A DNA stretch of 22,504 nucleotides from JACRAR01 sp041674385. GTDB lineage: Bacteria > Pseudomonadota > Gammaproteobacteria > Burkholderiales > Rhodocyclaceae. The notes under the pieces are model-generated. The model made no database searches. It had not been told where the DNA came from and saw nothing but the letters and a program-made list of their open reading frames with translations. The DNA is taken from NCBI GenBank assembly GCA_041674385.1, contig JBAYVU010000048.1, positions 1-22,504 on the forward strand, given 5' to 3'. Within the stretch, counting starts at the first letter, position 1; each line of letters begins with the position of its first letter. A program made the position numbers and the translations under genes. Below are positions 8,865 through 16,256 of this stretch, one piece after another.

Positions 8865-10991
8865 ATGACCGGCCGCCGCATCCTCGTCACTTCCGCCCTG
8901 CCTTATGCCAACGGCGCCATCCATCTGGGACATTTGGTCGAATATATCCAGACCGACATCTGGGTGCGCTTCCAGAAAATGCGCGGCCACGAATGCCACT
9001 ACGTCTGCGCCGACGACACCCACGGCACGCCGATCATGCTGCGCGCCGAGAAGGAAGGCATCCGCCCCGAGGAATTGATCGCCCGGGTGCATGCCGAACA
9101 TAGCCGCGACTTCGCCGGTTTCCATGTGGCTTTCGACAATTACTACACCACGCATTCCGAAGAGACGCGCTGCTATGCCGAGGATATCTACGCCAAGCTC
9201 AAGGCGGCCGGCCTCATCGAAGTGCGCGCCATCGAGCAGTACTACGACCCGTTGCGCTCGATGTTCCTGCCGGACCGCTTCATAAAAGGCGAATGTCCGA
9301 AATGCGCGGCCAAGGACCAGTACGGCGATGCCTGCGAGAATTGCGGCGCGGCCTATGCACCGACCGACCTCAAGAACCCTTACTCCGCGGTTTCCGGCGC
9401 GACGCCGGTGCTCAAGTCTTCCGATCATTACTTCTTCAGGCTCTCCGATGCGCGCTGCCAGTCTTTCCTGCGCGCCTGGACGCGCGAGGGACGACGCTTG
9501 CAGCCCGAGGCCGCCAACAAGATGCAGGAATGGTTAGGCAGCGAAGGCGACAACAAGCTCACCGACTGGGACATCTCGCGCGACGCGCCTTACTTCGGCT
9601 TCGAAATTCCCGATGCGCCGAACAAGTTCTTCTATGTCTGGCTCGATGCGCCAATCGGCTACATGGGTTCGTTCCGCAATCTCTGCGACAAGAGCGGACT
9701 GAACTTCGACGATTTCTGGGGCAAGGACTCGCGCGCCGAGCTATATCATTTCATCGGCAAGGACATCCTGTATTTCCATGCGCTGTTCTGGCCGGCGGAA
9801 CTGGAGCACGCTGGCTACCGCACGCCGAGCAAAGTCTTCGCTCACGGCTTCCTCACCGTCGACGGGCAAAAGATGTCCAAGTCGCGCGGGACCTTCATCA
9901 CCGCCGAATCCTATCTCCAGCAGGGGCTCAACCCGGAATGGCTGCGCTACTACTTCGCCGCCAAGCTCAACGGCAGCATGGAGGACATCGACCTCAACCT
10001 GGGCGATTTCGTCGCCCGGGTAAATTCCGATCTGGTCGGCAAGTACATCAACATTGCCAGCCGTTGCGCGGGATTCCTCACCAAGTTCTTCGACGGCAAG
10101 CTCGTCTTTGCAGAACCAGATCTGCTGATCAATGCAGCCTGCGCGCGTGGGTCTCTTGTCGCCACCTCCTATGAGGATCGTGATTTCGCGCGCGCACTAC
10201 GTGACGTTATGTCGCTAGCCGATGGCTTGAACGCTGCGATTGCGGTCGCCGAACCCTGGAACCTGGCCAAGGACCCCGCCAAGCGTGCCGCCCTGCACGA
10301 CATCTGTTCGCGCGCCCTGCACGGCTTTTATGTACTGTCGATCTTGCTGCGGCCGGTGTTGCCGGCGCTCACCGCACGCGTCGCCCGCGAGCTGTTCGGC
10401 ATGGCGCGTGACTTTGCCTGGGACGATCTGTCTCGCTTGCCCGAACGCGTCAACGCCTACCAGCACTTGATGCAGCGCATCGATCCCAAGCAGATCGACG
10501 CCTTGGTCGACGCCAACAAGGAATCGCTGGCACCCACTGTCGATGCCCAATCGCCGCAACGCCATGCCGAGCATCAGGTACATGCCGCCGCACCCGCCCC
10601 GGTCTCGCAGCCCGCCGCAACGGCGACGGAAGGCAAGCACAGCGCAACGCCGACGCCAACCATCGGGATAGACGACTTCTCCAAGATCGATCTGCGCATC
10701 GCCCGTATCGTCGACGCCGGCCATGTGGAGGGTGCCGACAAGCTGATTCGCCTGTCTCTCGACATCGGCGAGGAAAAACCTCGTCAAGTCTTCGCCGGCA
10801 TCAAGTCCGCCTATGATCCGGCCGCGCTGGTCGGCCGTCTCACCGTGATGGTGGCCAACCTGGCGCCGCGCAAGATGAAGTTCGGCTTGTCCGAAGGCAT
10901 GGTGCTGGCTGCGTCTGGTGCCGACGGCGGAACCGGCCTCTATCTACTCTCGCCTGACAGCGGCGCCCAGCCGGGTATGCGCGTAAAGTAA
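8865..10991 (+). CDS. metG: Methionyl-tRNA synthetase
   Basis: The enzyme charges tRNA-Met with methionine. The 708-aa product is full length for the long form that has the C-terminal dimerisation/tRNA-binding domain. The class I signatures are present: HLGH (20-23) in YANGAIHLGHLVEY, and KMSKS (336-340) in DGQKMSKSRGTF. A zinc knuckle shows C144-x2-C147 and C157-x2-C160. Residues about 600-708 are the Arc1p/EMAP-like OB fold, beginning IDDFSKIDLRIARIVDAGHV, joined by an Ala/Pro-rich linker at about 570-595. The ATG at 8865 begins MTGRRILVTSALPYANG. The 199-bp gap after the HD-GYP gene contains TAAAAT at 8830-8835, a possible -10 without a good -35. It converges on the Pal-like gene. Confidence 0.98.
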   Translation: MTGRRILVTSALPYANGAIHLGHLVEYIQTDIWVRFQKMRGHECHYVCADDTHGTPIMLRAEKEGIRPEELIARVHAEHSRDFAGFHVAFDNYYTTHSEETRCYAEDIYAKLKAAGLIEVRAIEQYYDPLRSMFLPDRFIKGECPKCAAKDQYGDACENCGAAYAPTDLKNPYSAVSGATPVLKSSDHYFFRLSDARCQSFLRAWTREGRRLQPEAANKMQEWLGSEGDNKLTDWDISRDAPYFGFEIPDAPNKFFYVWLDAPIGYMGSFRNLCDKSGLNFDDFWGKDSRAELYHFIGKDILYFHALFWPAELEHAGYRTPSKVFAHGFLTVDGQKMSKSRGTFITAESYLQQGLNPEWLRYYFAAKLNGSMEDIDLNLGDFVARVNSDLVGKYINIASRCAGFLTKFFDGKLVFAEPDLLINAACARGSLVATSYEDRDFARALRDVMSLADGLNAAIAVAEPWNLAKDPAKRAALHDICSRALHGFYVLSILLRPVLPALTARVARELFGMARDFAWDDLSRLPERVNAYQHLMQRIDPKQIDALVDANKESLAPTVDAQSPQRHAEHQVHAAAPAPVSQPAATATEGKHSATPTPTIGIDDFSKIDLRIARIVDAGHVEGADKLIRLSLDIGEEKPRQVFAGIKSAYDPAALVGRLTVMVANLAPRKMKFGLSEGMVLAASGADGGTGLYLLSPDSGAQPGMRVK

Positions 10992-11031
10992 ACCGGTAAA
11001 CCGAGACCAGGATGCCGCTATCTCCTGCCGA

Positions 11032-11568
11032 TCATTTGCGATCGGGATCGTCGCTGTAGCGAATATCGACGCGACGATTTTGGCTCCATGCGGCTTCGTC
11101 GTGACCTGGCGCCTTGGGTTTCTCCTCGCCGAAGCTGATGGCTTCCATGTTGGCCTTCGGGGCGCCGGTCAATGACATGGCGTTGAACACGCTTGCGGAA
11201 CGCCGCTGACCCAGCGCGAGGTTGTATTCGCGGCTGCCGCGCTCATCGCAATTTCCTTCCAGCACCACTTTCAATTTGCCGTTTTCTGCCAGGAACCGGG
11301 CATGGGCAGTGACGATATCCTGGTATTCGGGCTTGATCAGCGATTTGTCGAAATCGAAGAAGATGCTGCGCTTGGCAAGTATGTTTCCGGCTTGCTTGCG
11401 TGGATCGAGTTTCTCGGCTGATTTTACGGATTGCGCTTCAGCGACGCTTGCCGAACGTGCCTGAGTCACCGGGGCAGGGCTGGAAGTAGAAACCGCTTTC
11501 TCGGGTGTCGATGAACAGGCACCTATTCCGACAGCAACCAGAAGCATCCAAATAATTCTCGGCAACAT
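11032..11568 (-). CDS. Pal-like OmpA-family outer-membrane lipoprotein
   Basis: The 178-aa product starts with a lipoprotein signal peptide: MLPRIIWMLLVAVGIGAC, with the lipidated cysteine at C18 followed by SS. A Ser/Ala-rich linker follows. Residues about 65-175 are an OmpA C-terminal peptidoglycan-binding domain, with IFFDFDKSLIKPEY, LEGNCDERGSREYNLALGQR and WSQNRRVDIRY. The protein would sit in the outer membrane and hold peptidoglycan. Pal normally sits in a tolQRAB-pal-ybgF cluster. Here it is alone between metG and the RHH gene, so it may be a paralogue of the true Pal. AAGGAG lies before ATG 11568. A 6-bp hairpin CCGATC/GATCGG overlaps its stop codon (11028-11045) but lacks a T-run. 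Confidence 0.88.
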   Translation of the reverse strand: MLPRIIWMLLVAVGIGACSSTPEKAVSTSSPAPVTQARSASVAEAQSVKSAEKLDPRKQAGNILAKRSIFFDFDKSLIKPEYQDIVTAHARFLAENGKLKVVLEGNCDERGSREYNLALGQRRSASVFNAMSLTGAPKANMEAISFGEEKPKAPGHDEAAWSQNRRVDIRYSDDPDRK

Positions 11569-11927
11569 GGCGTTCTCCTTTGTATGAAAAATTGCGACAA
11601 GACCAAGCGGGAAACAATAAAACGAGTTATACCATAAAACACATACAATATGTTAATATAATGTACACTTAATTCGCGTTATGTATGCGAAAAATAATTG
11701 CTATCCAACGTCATGATATCGAACAGTTTCCCGGGCGAACCGTTGCGTATGCAATGCGCTTGCGCAAGCAGCGCGTCGATGGCTCGGCGTTGCAGACTTC
11801 GGTTGGACTTGCGTGTCCTCGTGGCGACGGCAGGGGCGCAACTTGCCGGGAAGGGGGCAGCGCTCCCATCCCCGCTGCTGGCGGACTCTGGTACCCTTGA
11901 TCCGTTACTCTCCTGAAAGCCGATTCA
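11569..11927. promoter_or_regulatory. Divergent intergenic region, Pal-like gene / RHH gene
   Basis: This 359-bp gap has a strikingly AT-rich part at 11605-11700 in a GC-rich neighbourhood. TATAAT is present at 11657-11662 on the plus strand, but the position 17 nt upstream reads ATAAAA, a poor -35. Further on there is a perfect 12-bp palindrome GCTTGCGCAAGC at 11758-11769. A 71-codon open frame (11685-11900) crosses the region. It has no ribosome binding site and its sequence looks non-coding, so I do not call it. Confidence 0.35.
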
Positions 11928-12212
11928 ATGGAAAACCGAACCTCTCGTCTCACATTGCTGATAGACCCGGATAAGAAGCGTATCTTCGAGGACATCTGCG
12001 CCGCCCAGGACCTGACACCCTCACAGGTAGTGCGCAAACTGATCCGGCAGTACATCATCGACCATGCCGGCAATCGCGAGTTGCCGGCATGGTTGGTCGC
12101 CAATACAGCCCAACGCGCGTCATCGCTGCCTGCCGGCAACGATCTGTCGCAGGGAGAAAAGCCCGAACAAATCGCAGCTGAAGCAACCGACGAAACGGGT
12201 GAAAACCGCTAG
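11928..12212 (+). CDS. Small ribbon-helix-helix (CopG/Arc-type) protein
   Basis: The 94-aa product begins MENRTSRLTLLIDPDKKRIF and continues EDICAAQDLTPSQVVRKLIRQYI. This is the beta-strand, helix, turn and helix pattern of a ribbon-helix-helix DNA-binding dimer (about residues 4-45). The rest is low-complexity and probably disordered. Proteins of this kind are transcriptional repressors or antitoxins. No toxin gene is adjacent. The stop is 100 nt before hyfB in the same direction, so it may share the operon or control it. That role is inferred from position only. The ATG at 11928 has no strong Shine-Dalgarno sequence. Confidence 0.7.
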   Translation: MENRTSRLTLLIDPDKKRIFEDICAAQDLTPSQVVRKLIRQYIIDHAGNRELPAWLVANTAQRASSLPAGNDLSQGEKPEQIAAEATDETGENR

Positions 12213-12312
12213 AAATTATCGCGTATCGTGACGTGCAACTTCAAACAACGACCGAACCATCTTCTTGCCTCCATCCGTCGGCGGCTATCGATTTGGCATG
12301 CAGATAAAATAG

Positions 12313-14373
12313 ATGCCTGATCTCTCTCCCGCATTGTTGTCAATCGACTGGGTGATGTCGTTGATTGCCGCCTGGCTGCTGATCGGCCTGGCAGGGTTGC
12401 TGGCACCGCGCGGGTTTCGATTCGTCGGCAAGACTTTATATCCGCTGGGCGCGCTGGTTGGCCTGGCGCTGGCCGGAGTCGCCTTTGCTGCGCTCGGAGA
12501 TGTCCCTGAGGTAGCCATACTGCCCATCGGTCTGCCGGACTTGCCGTTCCACTTGCGGCTGGATGCGCTTTCCGCACTCTTCCTGCTGCTATTGGGCGGC
12601 ACCGCCGCCGGCATCTCGATCTATGCCTCGGGCTATCTGAGAAAAGGCGAAGGCACCGCGCCGGGGCTGCAGAGCCTGCAATACCATATTTTTCTCGCCA
12701 GCATGGCGCTGGTGCTGCTGGCCGACGATGCCTATGCCTTCATGGTGGCCTGGGAGTCGATGGCGTTGTCATCGTTCTTCCTGGTCACCTCCGATCATCG
12801 CAAAGCCGAGATCCGCCATGCTGGCTATCTCTACCTGCTGATTGCGCACATCGGCGCGATCGGCATCCTGCTCAGCTTCGGCGTGCTGCAAAGCAGCGCC
12901 GGCCTGGGCGAAACCAACGGCGTGGCCGACTACACCTTCGCCCACATGCGCGCCACCGGCCACGATGCGTTCTGGGCCAGCGCGGCTTTCGGCCTGGCGC
13001 TGTTCGGCTTCGGCGCCAAGGCCGGCCTGCTGCCGCTGCATGTCTGGCTGCCCGAAGCGCATCCGGCGGCCCCTTCGCCGGTGTCGGCGATGATGAGCGG
13101 CGTGATGCTGAAGACCGCCATCTACGGCGTGTTGCGCGTTTCCTTCGACCTGCTGCACCAGCCGCTGTGGTGGTGGGGAGTGGCGGTGCTGGCGTTGGGC
13201 CTCGTCAGCGCGCTGTTCGGCGTCATCTTCAGTGCCGTACAGAGCGACATGAAACGGCTGCTGGCTTATTCGTCGATCGAGAACATCGGCTTGCTGTTTG
13301 TCGGCATCGGCCTGGCGCTGACCTTTCAGTCCTTTGGCATGCTCACGCTGACGGCGCTGGCACTCACTGCCGTGCTCTACCACTGCCTCAATCATGCTGC
13401 GTTCAAGAGCCTGCTGTTCCTGTGCACCGGTTCGGTGCTGCATGCCACCCGCGAGCGCAGTCTGGGCAAGTTGGGCGGACTGATCCACCCGATGCCTTGG
13501 GTGGCCTGGCTGGCGCTGCTCGGGGTAATCGCCAGTTCCGGCCTGCCGCCCTTGAACGGTTTCGTCTCCGAATGGCTGCTGCTGCAAGCCTTTCTGTTCT
13601 CGCCCGGATTGCCGCACAGCTATATCAACATGCTGATCCCGGTAGCCGCCGCCGCGGTGGCGCTGACGGCCGCGCTGGCCGGTTATGTGATGGTCAAGTT
13701 TTTCGCCATCGTTTTCCTCGGCCAGCCGCGTGAGGAAAAAATTTCGCAGCAAGCGCACGACGCGGGTTGGCTGGAACGCATCGGCCTGTCCTGGCTGGCG
13801 CTGCTTTGCTTGTTGCTGGGGGTGTTGCCGGTGTTCGTCATCGAGAAGCTGGACTTTGTCATACGCACGCTGCTCGGCGCCGGCGCTTACGTCACGCCGG
13901 GCGATGCGGCGCATACCCGGAATTGGCTGCTGCTGGCCCCGATCAGCGCCGACCGATCCAGCTATGAACCGCTGATCTTCCTGCTGATGATCAGCGCCGT
14001 GATGGCAGCCACTTTCGCCATCGTTCGACGCTTCTGGCACGGCCGGATACGCCGCAGCGCCGCTTGGGACTGCGGCTTTCCGCTGCAGACCGCGCGCATG
14101 CAGGACACCGCGGAAGGCTTCAGCCAGCCACTGCGCCAAGTGTTCGAGCCGTTCTATCGGCTGACGCGGGAATTGCCGACTTCGTTCGACAAGGCGCCAC
14201 GCTATCTGGTCATCGTCGAGGATCATTTCTGGTACTGGCTGTACCTGCCGGTCGCACGCCTGGCCGAGTTCGGCGCGCGCATGGTGGCATTCCTGCAGCG
14301 GGGTCGTATCGCGATTTACTTGCTGTACAGCTTCCTCACCCTGATCGTGCTGCTGTTCCTGGTGCGGGGCTAA
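12313..14373 (+). CDS. hyfB: Hydrogenase-4-type membrane subunit B (antiporter-like, NuoL/N family)
   Basis: The 686-aa polytopic inner-membrane protein belongs to the proton-conducting antiporter-like subunits of complex I and group 4 hydrogenases. Key features are AFMVAWESMALSSFFLV (the conserved TM glutamate), GFGAKAGLLPLHVWLPEAHP (the TM7-type lysine and following loop), a second lysine in MLKTAIYGVLR, and RLLAYSSIENIGLLFVG. The extended C-terminus ends in a last hydrophobic segment, as in HyfB/HycC. It would translocate H+ or Na+, driven by the peripheral arm. It is first in the series, 4 nt before hyfC. ATG 12313 lacks a clear ribosome binding site. The symbol follows the Escherichia coli paralogue and does not imply hydrogenase activity (see hyfG). 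Confidence 0.9.
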   Translation: MPDLSPALLSIDWVMSLIAAWLLIGLAGLLAPRGFRFVGKTLYPLGALVGLALAGVAFAALGDVPEVAILPIGLPDLPFHLRLDALSALFLLLLGGTAAGISIYASGYLRKGEGTAPGLQSLQYHIFLASMALVLLADDAYAFMVAWESMALSSFFLVTSDHRKAEIRHAGYLYLLIAHIGAIGILLSFGVLQSSAGLGETNGVADYTFAHMRATGHDAFWASAAFGLALFGFGAKAGLLPLHVWLPEAHPAAPSPVSAMMSGVMLKTAIYGVLRVSFDLLHQPLWWWGVAVLALGLVSALFGVIFSAVQSDMKRLLAYSSIENIGLLFVGIGLALTFQSFGMLTLTALALTAVLYHCLNHAAFKSLLFLCTGSVLHATRERSLGKLGGLIHPMPWVAWLALLGVIASSGLPPLNGFVSEWLLLQAFLFSPGLPHSYINMLIPVAAAAVALTAALAGYVMVKFFAIVFLGQPREEKISQQAHDAGWLERIGLSWLALLCLLLGVLPVFVIEKLDFVIRTLLGAGAYVTPGDAAHTRNWLLLAPISADRSSYEPLIFLLMISAVMAATFAIVRRFWHGRIRRSAAWDCGFPLQTARMQDTAEGFSQPLRQVFEPFYRLTRELPTSFDKAPRYLVIVEDHFWYWLYLPVARLAEFGARMVAFLQRGRIAIYLLYSFLTLIVLLFLVRG

Positions 14374-14377
14374 ACCG

Positions 14378-15334
14378 ATGGCTTCCTCGTTTACCATCTT
14401 GCTCCAATTTCTCGCACTGGTGCTGGCGCTGGTGCTGGCCCCGTTGCTGACGGGGTGGGTGAATCAGTGTCGCGCCTGGCTGCAAAACCGCTCCGCGCCG
14501 CCGCTATTGCAGCCCTACTACCAGCTCGGCAAACTGTTCGAGAAGGAGGTGGTGCTGGCGCACAACGCTTCCAGCCTGTTCCGTGCCGCACCCTACGTTA
14601 TCTTCGCTGCGATGGTCCTGGCTGCGACCATCGTGCCGACGCTATCGACCGATCTGCCCTTCGGACCGGCTGCCGACGCCATCGCGCTGGTCGGCATTTT
14701 CGCCTTGGCACGGGTTTTCAGCGCCCTGGCGGGGATGGATGTCGGCACTTCCTTCGGCACCATGGGCGCGCGACGCGAAATGCTGGTCGGCTTCCTCGCC
14801 GAGCCGGCGTTGCTGATGGTGATCTTCACCACGTCGCTGATCTCGCATTCGACTTCCCTGGCCACCATCGTCGAGACCCTGGGGCAACGCGAATTGATCA
14901 TCTATCCCAGCCTGGCCTTCGCCGGCGTGGCTTTCACGATGGTGTCGCTGGCCGAGAATGCGCGCGTGCCGATCGACAATCCCAGCACCCATCTCGAACT
15001 CACCATGATCCATGAAGCCATGATCCTGGAATATTCCGGCCGCCACCTGGCATTGATCGAGTGGGCCGCCGCATTGAAAATGTATGCCTATTCCTGCCTC
15101 GGCCTGGCCTTGTTCTTTCCCTGGGGCGTGCCGGAAGGCGCCACGCCGATCAACCTGGCGATAGCCTTGCCGGTCTTGTTGTTGAAACTGGCCATCGGCG
15201 GCTTGCTGCTTGCCCTGATTGAAACGCTCAGCGCCAAGATGCGGATCTTTCGCGCCCCGGAGTTCCTCGGCACGGCCTTCCTGCTGGCGGTGCTCGGCAT
15301 GCTGGTGCATTTGCTGCTGGAGACGGTCAAGTGA
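14378..15334 (+). CDS. hyfC: Hydrogenase-4-type membrane subunit C (NuoH-like)
   Basis: This 318-aa inner-membrane protein of the NuoH/HycD family links the membrane arm to the peripheral arm. It shows LLQPYYQLGKLFEKE near residue 43, the loop GTMGARREMLVGFLAEPALL, and a loop rich in acidic and proline residues, ENARVPIDNPSTHLELTMIHEAMILEYSG. These acidic loops form the cavity where the quinone or electron reaction couples to ion movement. It begins 4 nt after hyfB. The following gene is separated by an unusual palindromic insertion rather than the tight spacing seen elsewhere in the operon. Confidence 0.92.
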   Translation: MASSFTILLQFLALVLALVLAPLLTGWVNQCRAWLQNRSAPPLLQPYYQLGKLFEKEVVLAHNASSLFRAAPYVIFAAMVLAATIVPTLSTDLPFGPAADAIALVGIFALARVFSALAGMDVGTSFGTMGARREMLVGFLAEPALLMVIFTTSLISHSTSLATIVETLGQRELIIYPSLAFAGVAFTMVSLAENARVPIDNPSTHLELTMIHEAMILEYSGRHLALIEWAAALKMYAYSCLGLALFFPWGVPEGATPINLAIALPVLLLKLAIGGLLLALIETLSAKMRIFRAPEFLGTAFLLAVLGMLVHLLLETVK

Positions 15335-15336
15335 GC

Positions 15337-15605
15337 GGAACTCATCTCATGGATATCCACGTGTGCGACGGGGCGAGTCTGGCCCCAGGGCAAGGCACGA
15401 GCGACGTCATGTGGTTGCTCCACATCAGGAGCGAGCAACGCCGCCATGGGGCCAGAATCACCCCGTCCCTCCGGGTTGCCCCGCAATGGGGCGTCTGCTG
15501 CGTTGTCGGGCTCGCCAAGGGTTCGACCATTGTCTTCGCCCTCCGCCTTGCAGCCATCCCCATTGCGGGGCAACGCATCGCGCGGATATCCATGAGATGA
15601 GTTCC
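15337..15605. repeat. 269-bp nested palindromic (foldback) element inside the hyf operon
   Basis: A perfect 22-bp inverted repeat bounds the element: 15337-15358 pairs with 15584-15605. Inside are two further stem-forming units. Unit 1 pairs 15367-15387 with 15447-15467 (19 of 21), with smaller hairpins between them, for example ATGTGG/CCACAT at 15409-15425. Unit 2 pairs 15475-15491 with 15558-15574 (17 of 17). Each arm of unit 2 is itself a mini-hairpin, GCCCC-GCAAT-GGGGC. The whole would fold as an outer stem carrying two branched hairpins. It encodes no recognisable protein. The right outer repeat overlaps the first three codons of hyfE. It may be a dispersed MITE-like repeat or a structured RNA; neither can be shown from one copy. 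Confidence 0.85.
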
Positions 15606-16256
15606 TATTACGGGCAGATCATCAACCTGCTGGCGGCGGTGCTGCTGCTGCTTTCCTTCGCCATGCTGGGACAGCGCCGCATTCTCTCGCTGATCAACCT
15701 GTTCATGGCGCAGGGCGCGGTGCTGTGCGCCTCCACCGCCATCGTGGCGCTCACCACGGGACAAAAACATCTGTACTGGTCGGCACTGATCACGCTGGTA
15801 CTCAAGGTGCTGCTGCTGCCGGCGATCCTGCACCGGCTGATCCGCCGCCTGAATGTGAAATGGGACATCGAGACGCTGATCAACATCCCGACCACCATGC
15901 TGATTGGGATAGTTCTTGTCATCTTCTCCTTCAACCTGGCGTTGCCGATTTCGGAACTGGCCGGCACCGTCACCCGTTCGACGCTGGGGATCGCCATGGC
16001 CGCCGTGATGCTGGCCTTCCTGATGATGATCACGCGCAGCAAGGCCGTACCGCAAGTGATCGGCTTCCTGTCGATGGAGAACGGCCTGTTCTTTGCCGCG
16101 ACGTCCGCCACCTATGGCATGCCGATGGTGGTCGAACTGGGCATCGCGCTGGATGTCCTGGTCGGCATGGTGATCCTCGGCGTGTTCTTCTTCCAGATCC
16201 GCGAGCAGTTCGATTCGCTCGATATCCGCAATTTGGAACAGCTGAAAGAGGACTGA
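15597..16256 (+). CDS. hyfE: Hydrogenase-4-type membrane subunit E
   Basis: The 219-aa hydrophobic protein begins MSSYYGQIINLLAAVLLLLS. It has about seven membrane segments and matches the HyfE family, with QRRILSLINLFMAQG, RLNVKWDIETLINIP, SMENGLFFAATSATYGMPMVVELGIALDVLVG and EQFDSLDIRNLEQLKED at the end. HyfE is thought to contribute a NuoK/NuoJ-like part of the membrane arm. The frame is open upstream through the palindromic element, but the homology begins at ATG 15597, so I start there. No good Shine-Dalgarno sequence precedes it; the bases upstream are the palindromic repeat arm. Its TGA overlaps the hyfF ATG by one base (TGATG), so the two are translationally coupled. Confidence 0.9.
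   Translation: MSSYYGQIINLLAAVLLLLSFAMLGQRRILSLINLFMAQGAVLCASTAIVALTTGQKHLYWSALITLVLKVLLLPAILHRLIRRLNVKWDIETLINIPTTMLIGIVLVIFSFNLALPISELAGTVTRSTLGIAMAAVMLAFLMMITRSKAVPQVIGFLSMENGLFFAATSATYGMPMVVELGIALDVLVGMVILGVFFFQIREQFDSLDIRNLEQLKED

Noticed and set aside
11028..11045. Hairpin CCGATC/GATCGG as a shared terminator for metG and the Pal-like gene
   Set aside because: The stem is only 6 bp, lacks a T-run on either side and overlaps the coding end of the Pal-like gene.
11685..11900. 71-codon open frame upstream of the RHH gene
   Set aside because: No ribosome binding site, no recognisable domain, and a composition like translated non-coding DNA.
15219..15596. Upstream extension of hyfE through the palindromic element
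   Set aside because: The translation across the repeat is Arg/Pro/His-rich without homology, and the HyfE family match begins at MSSYYGQ.
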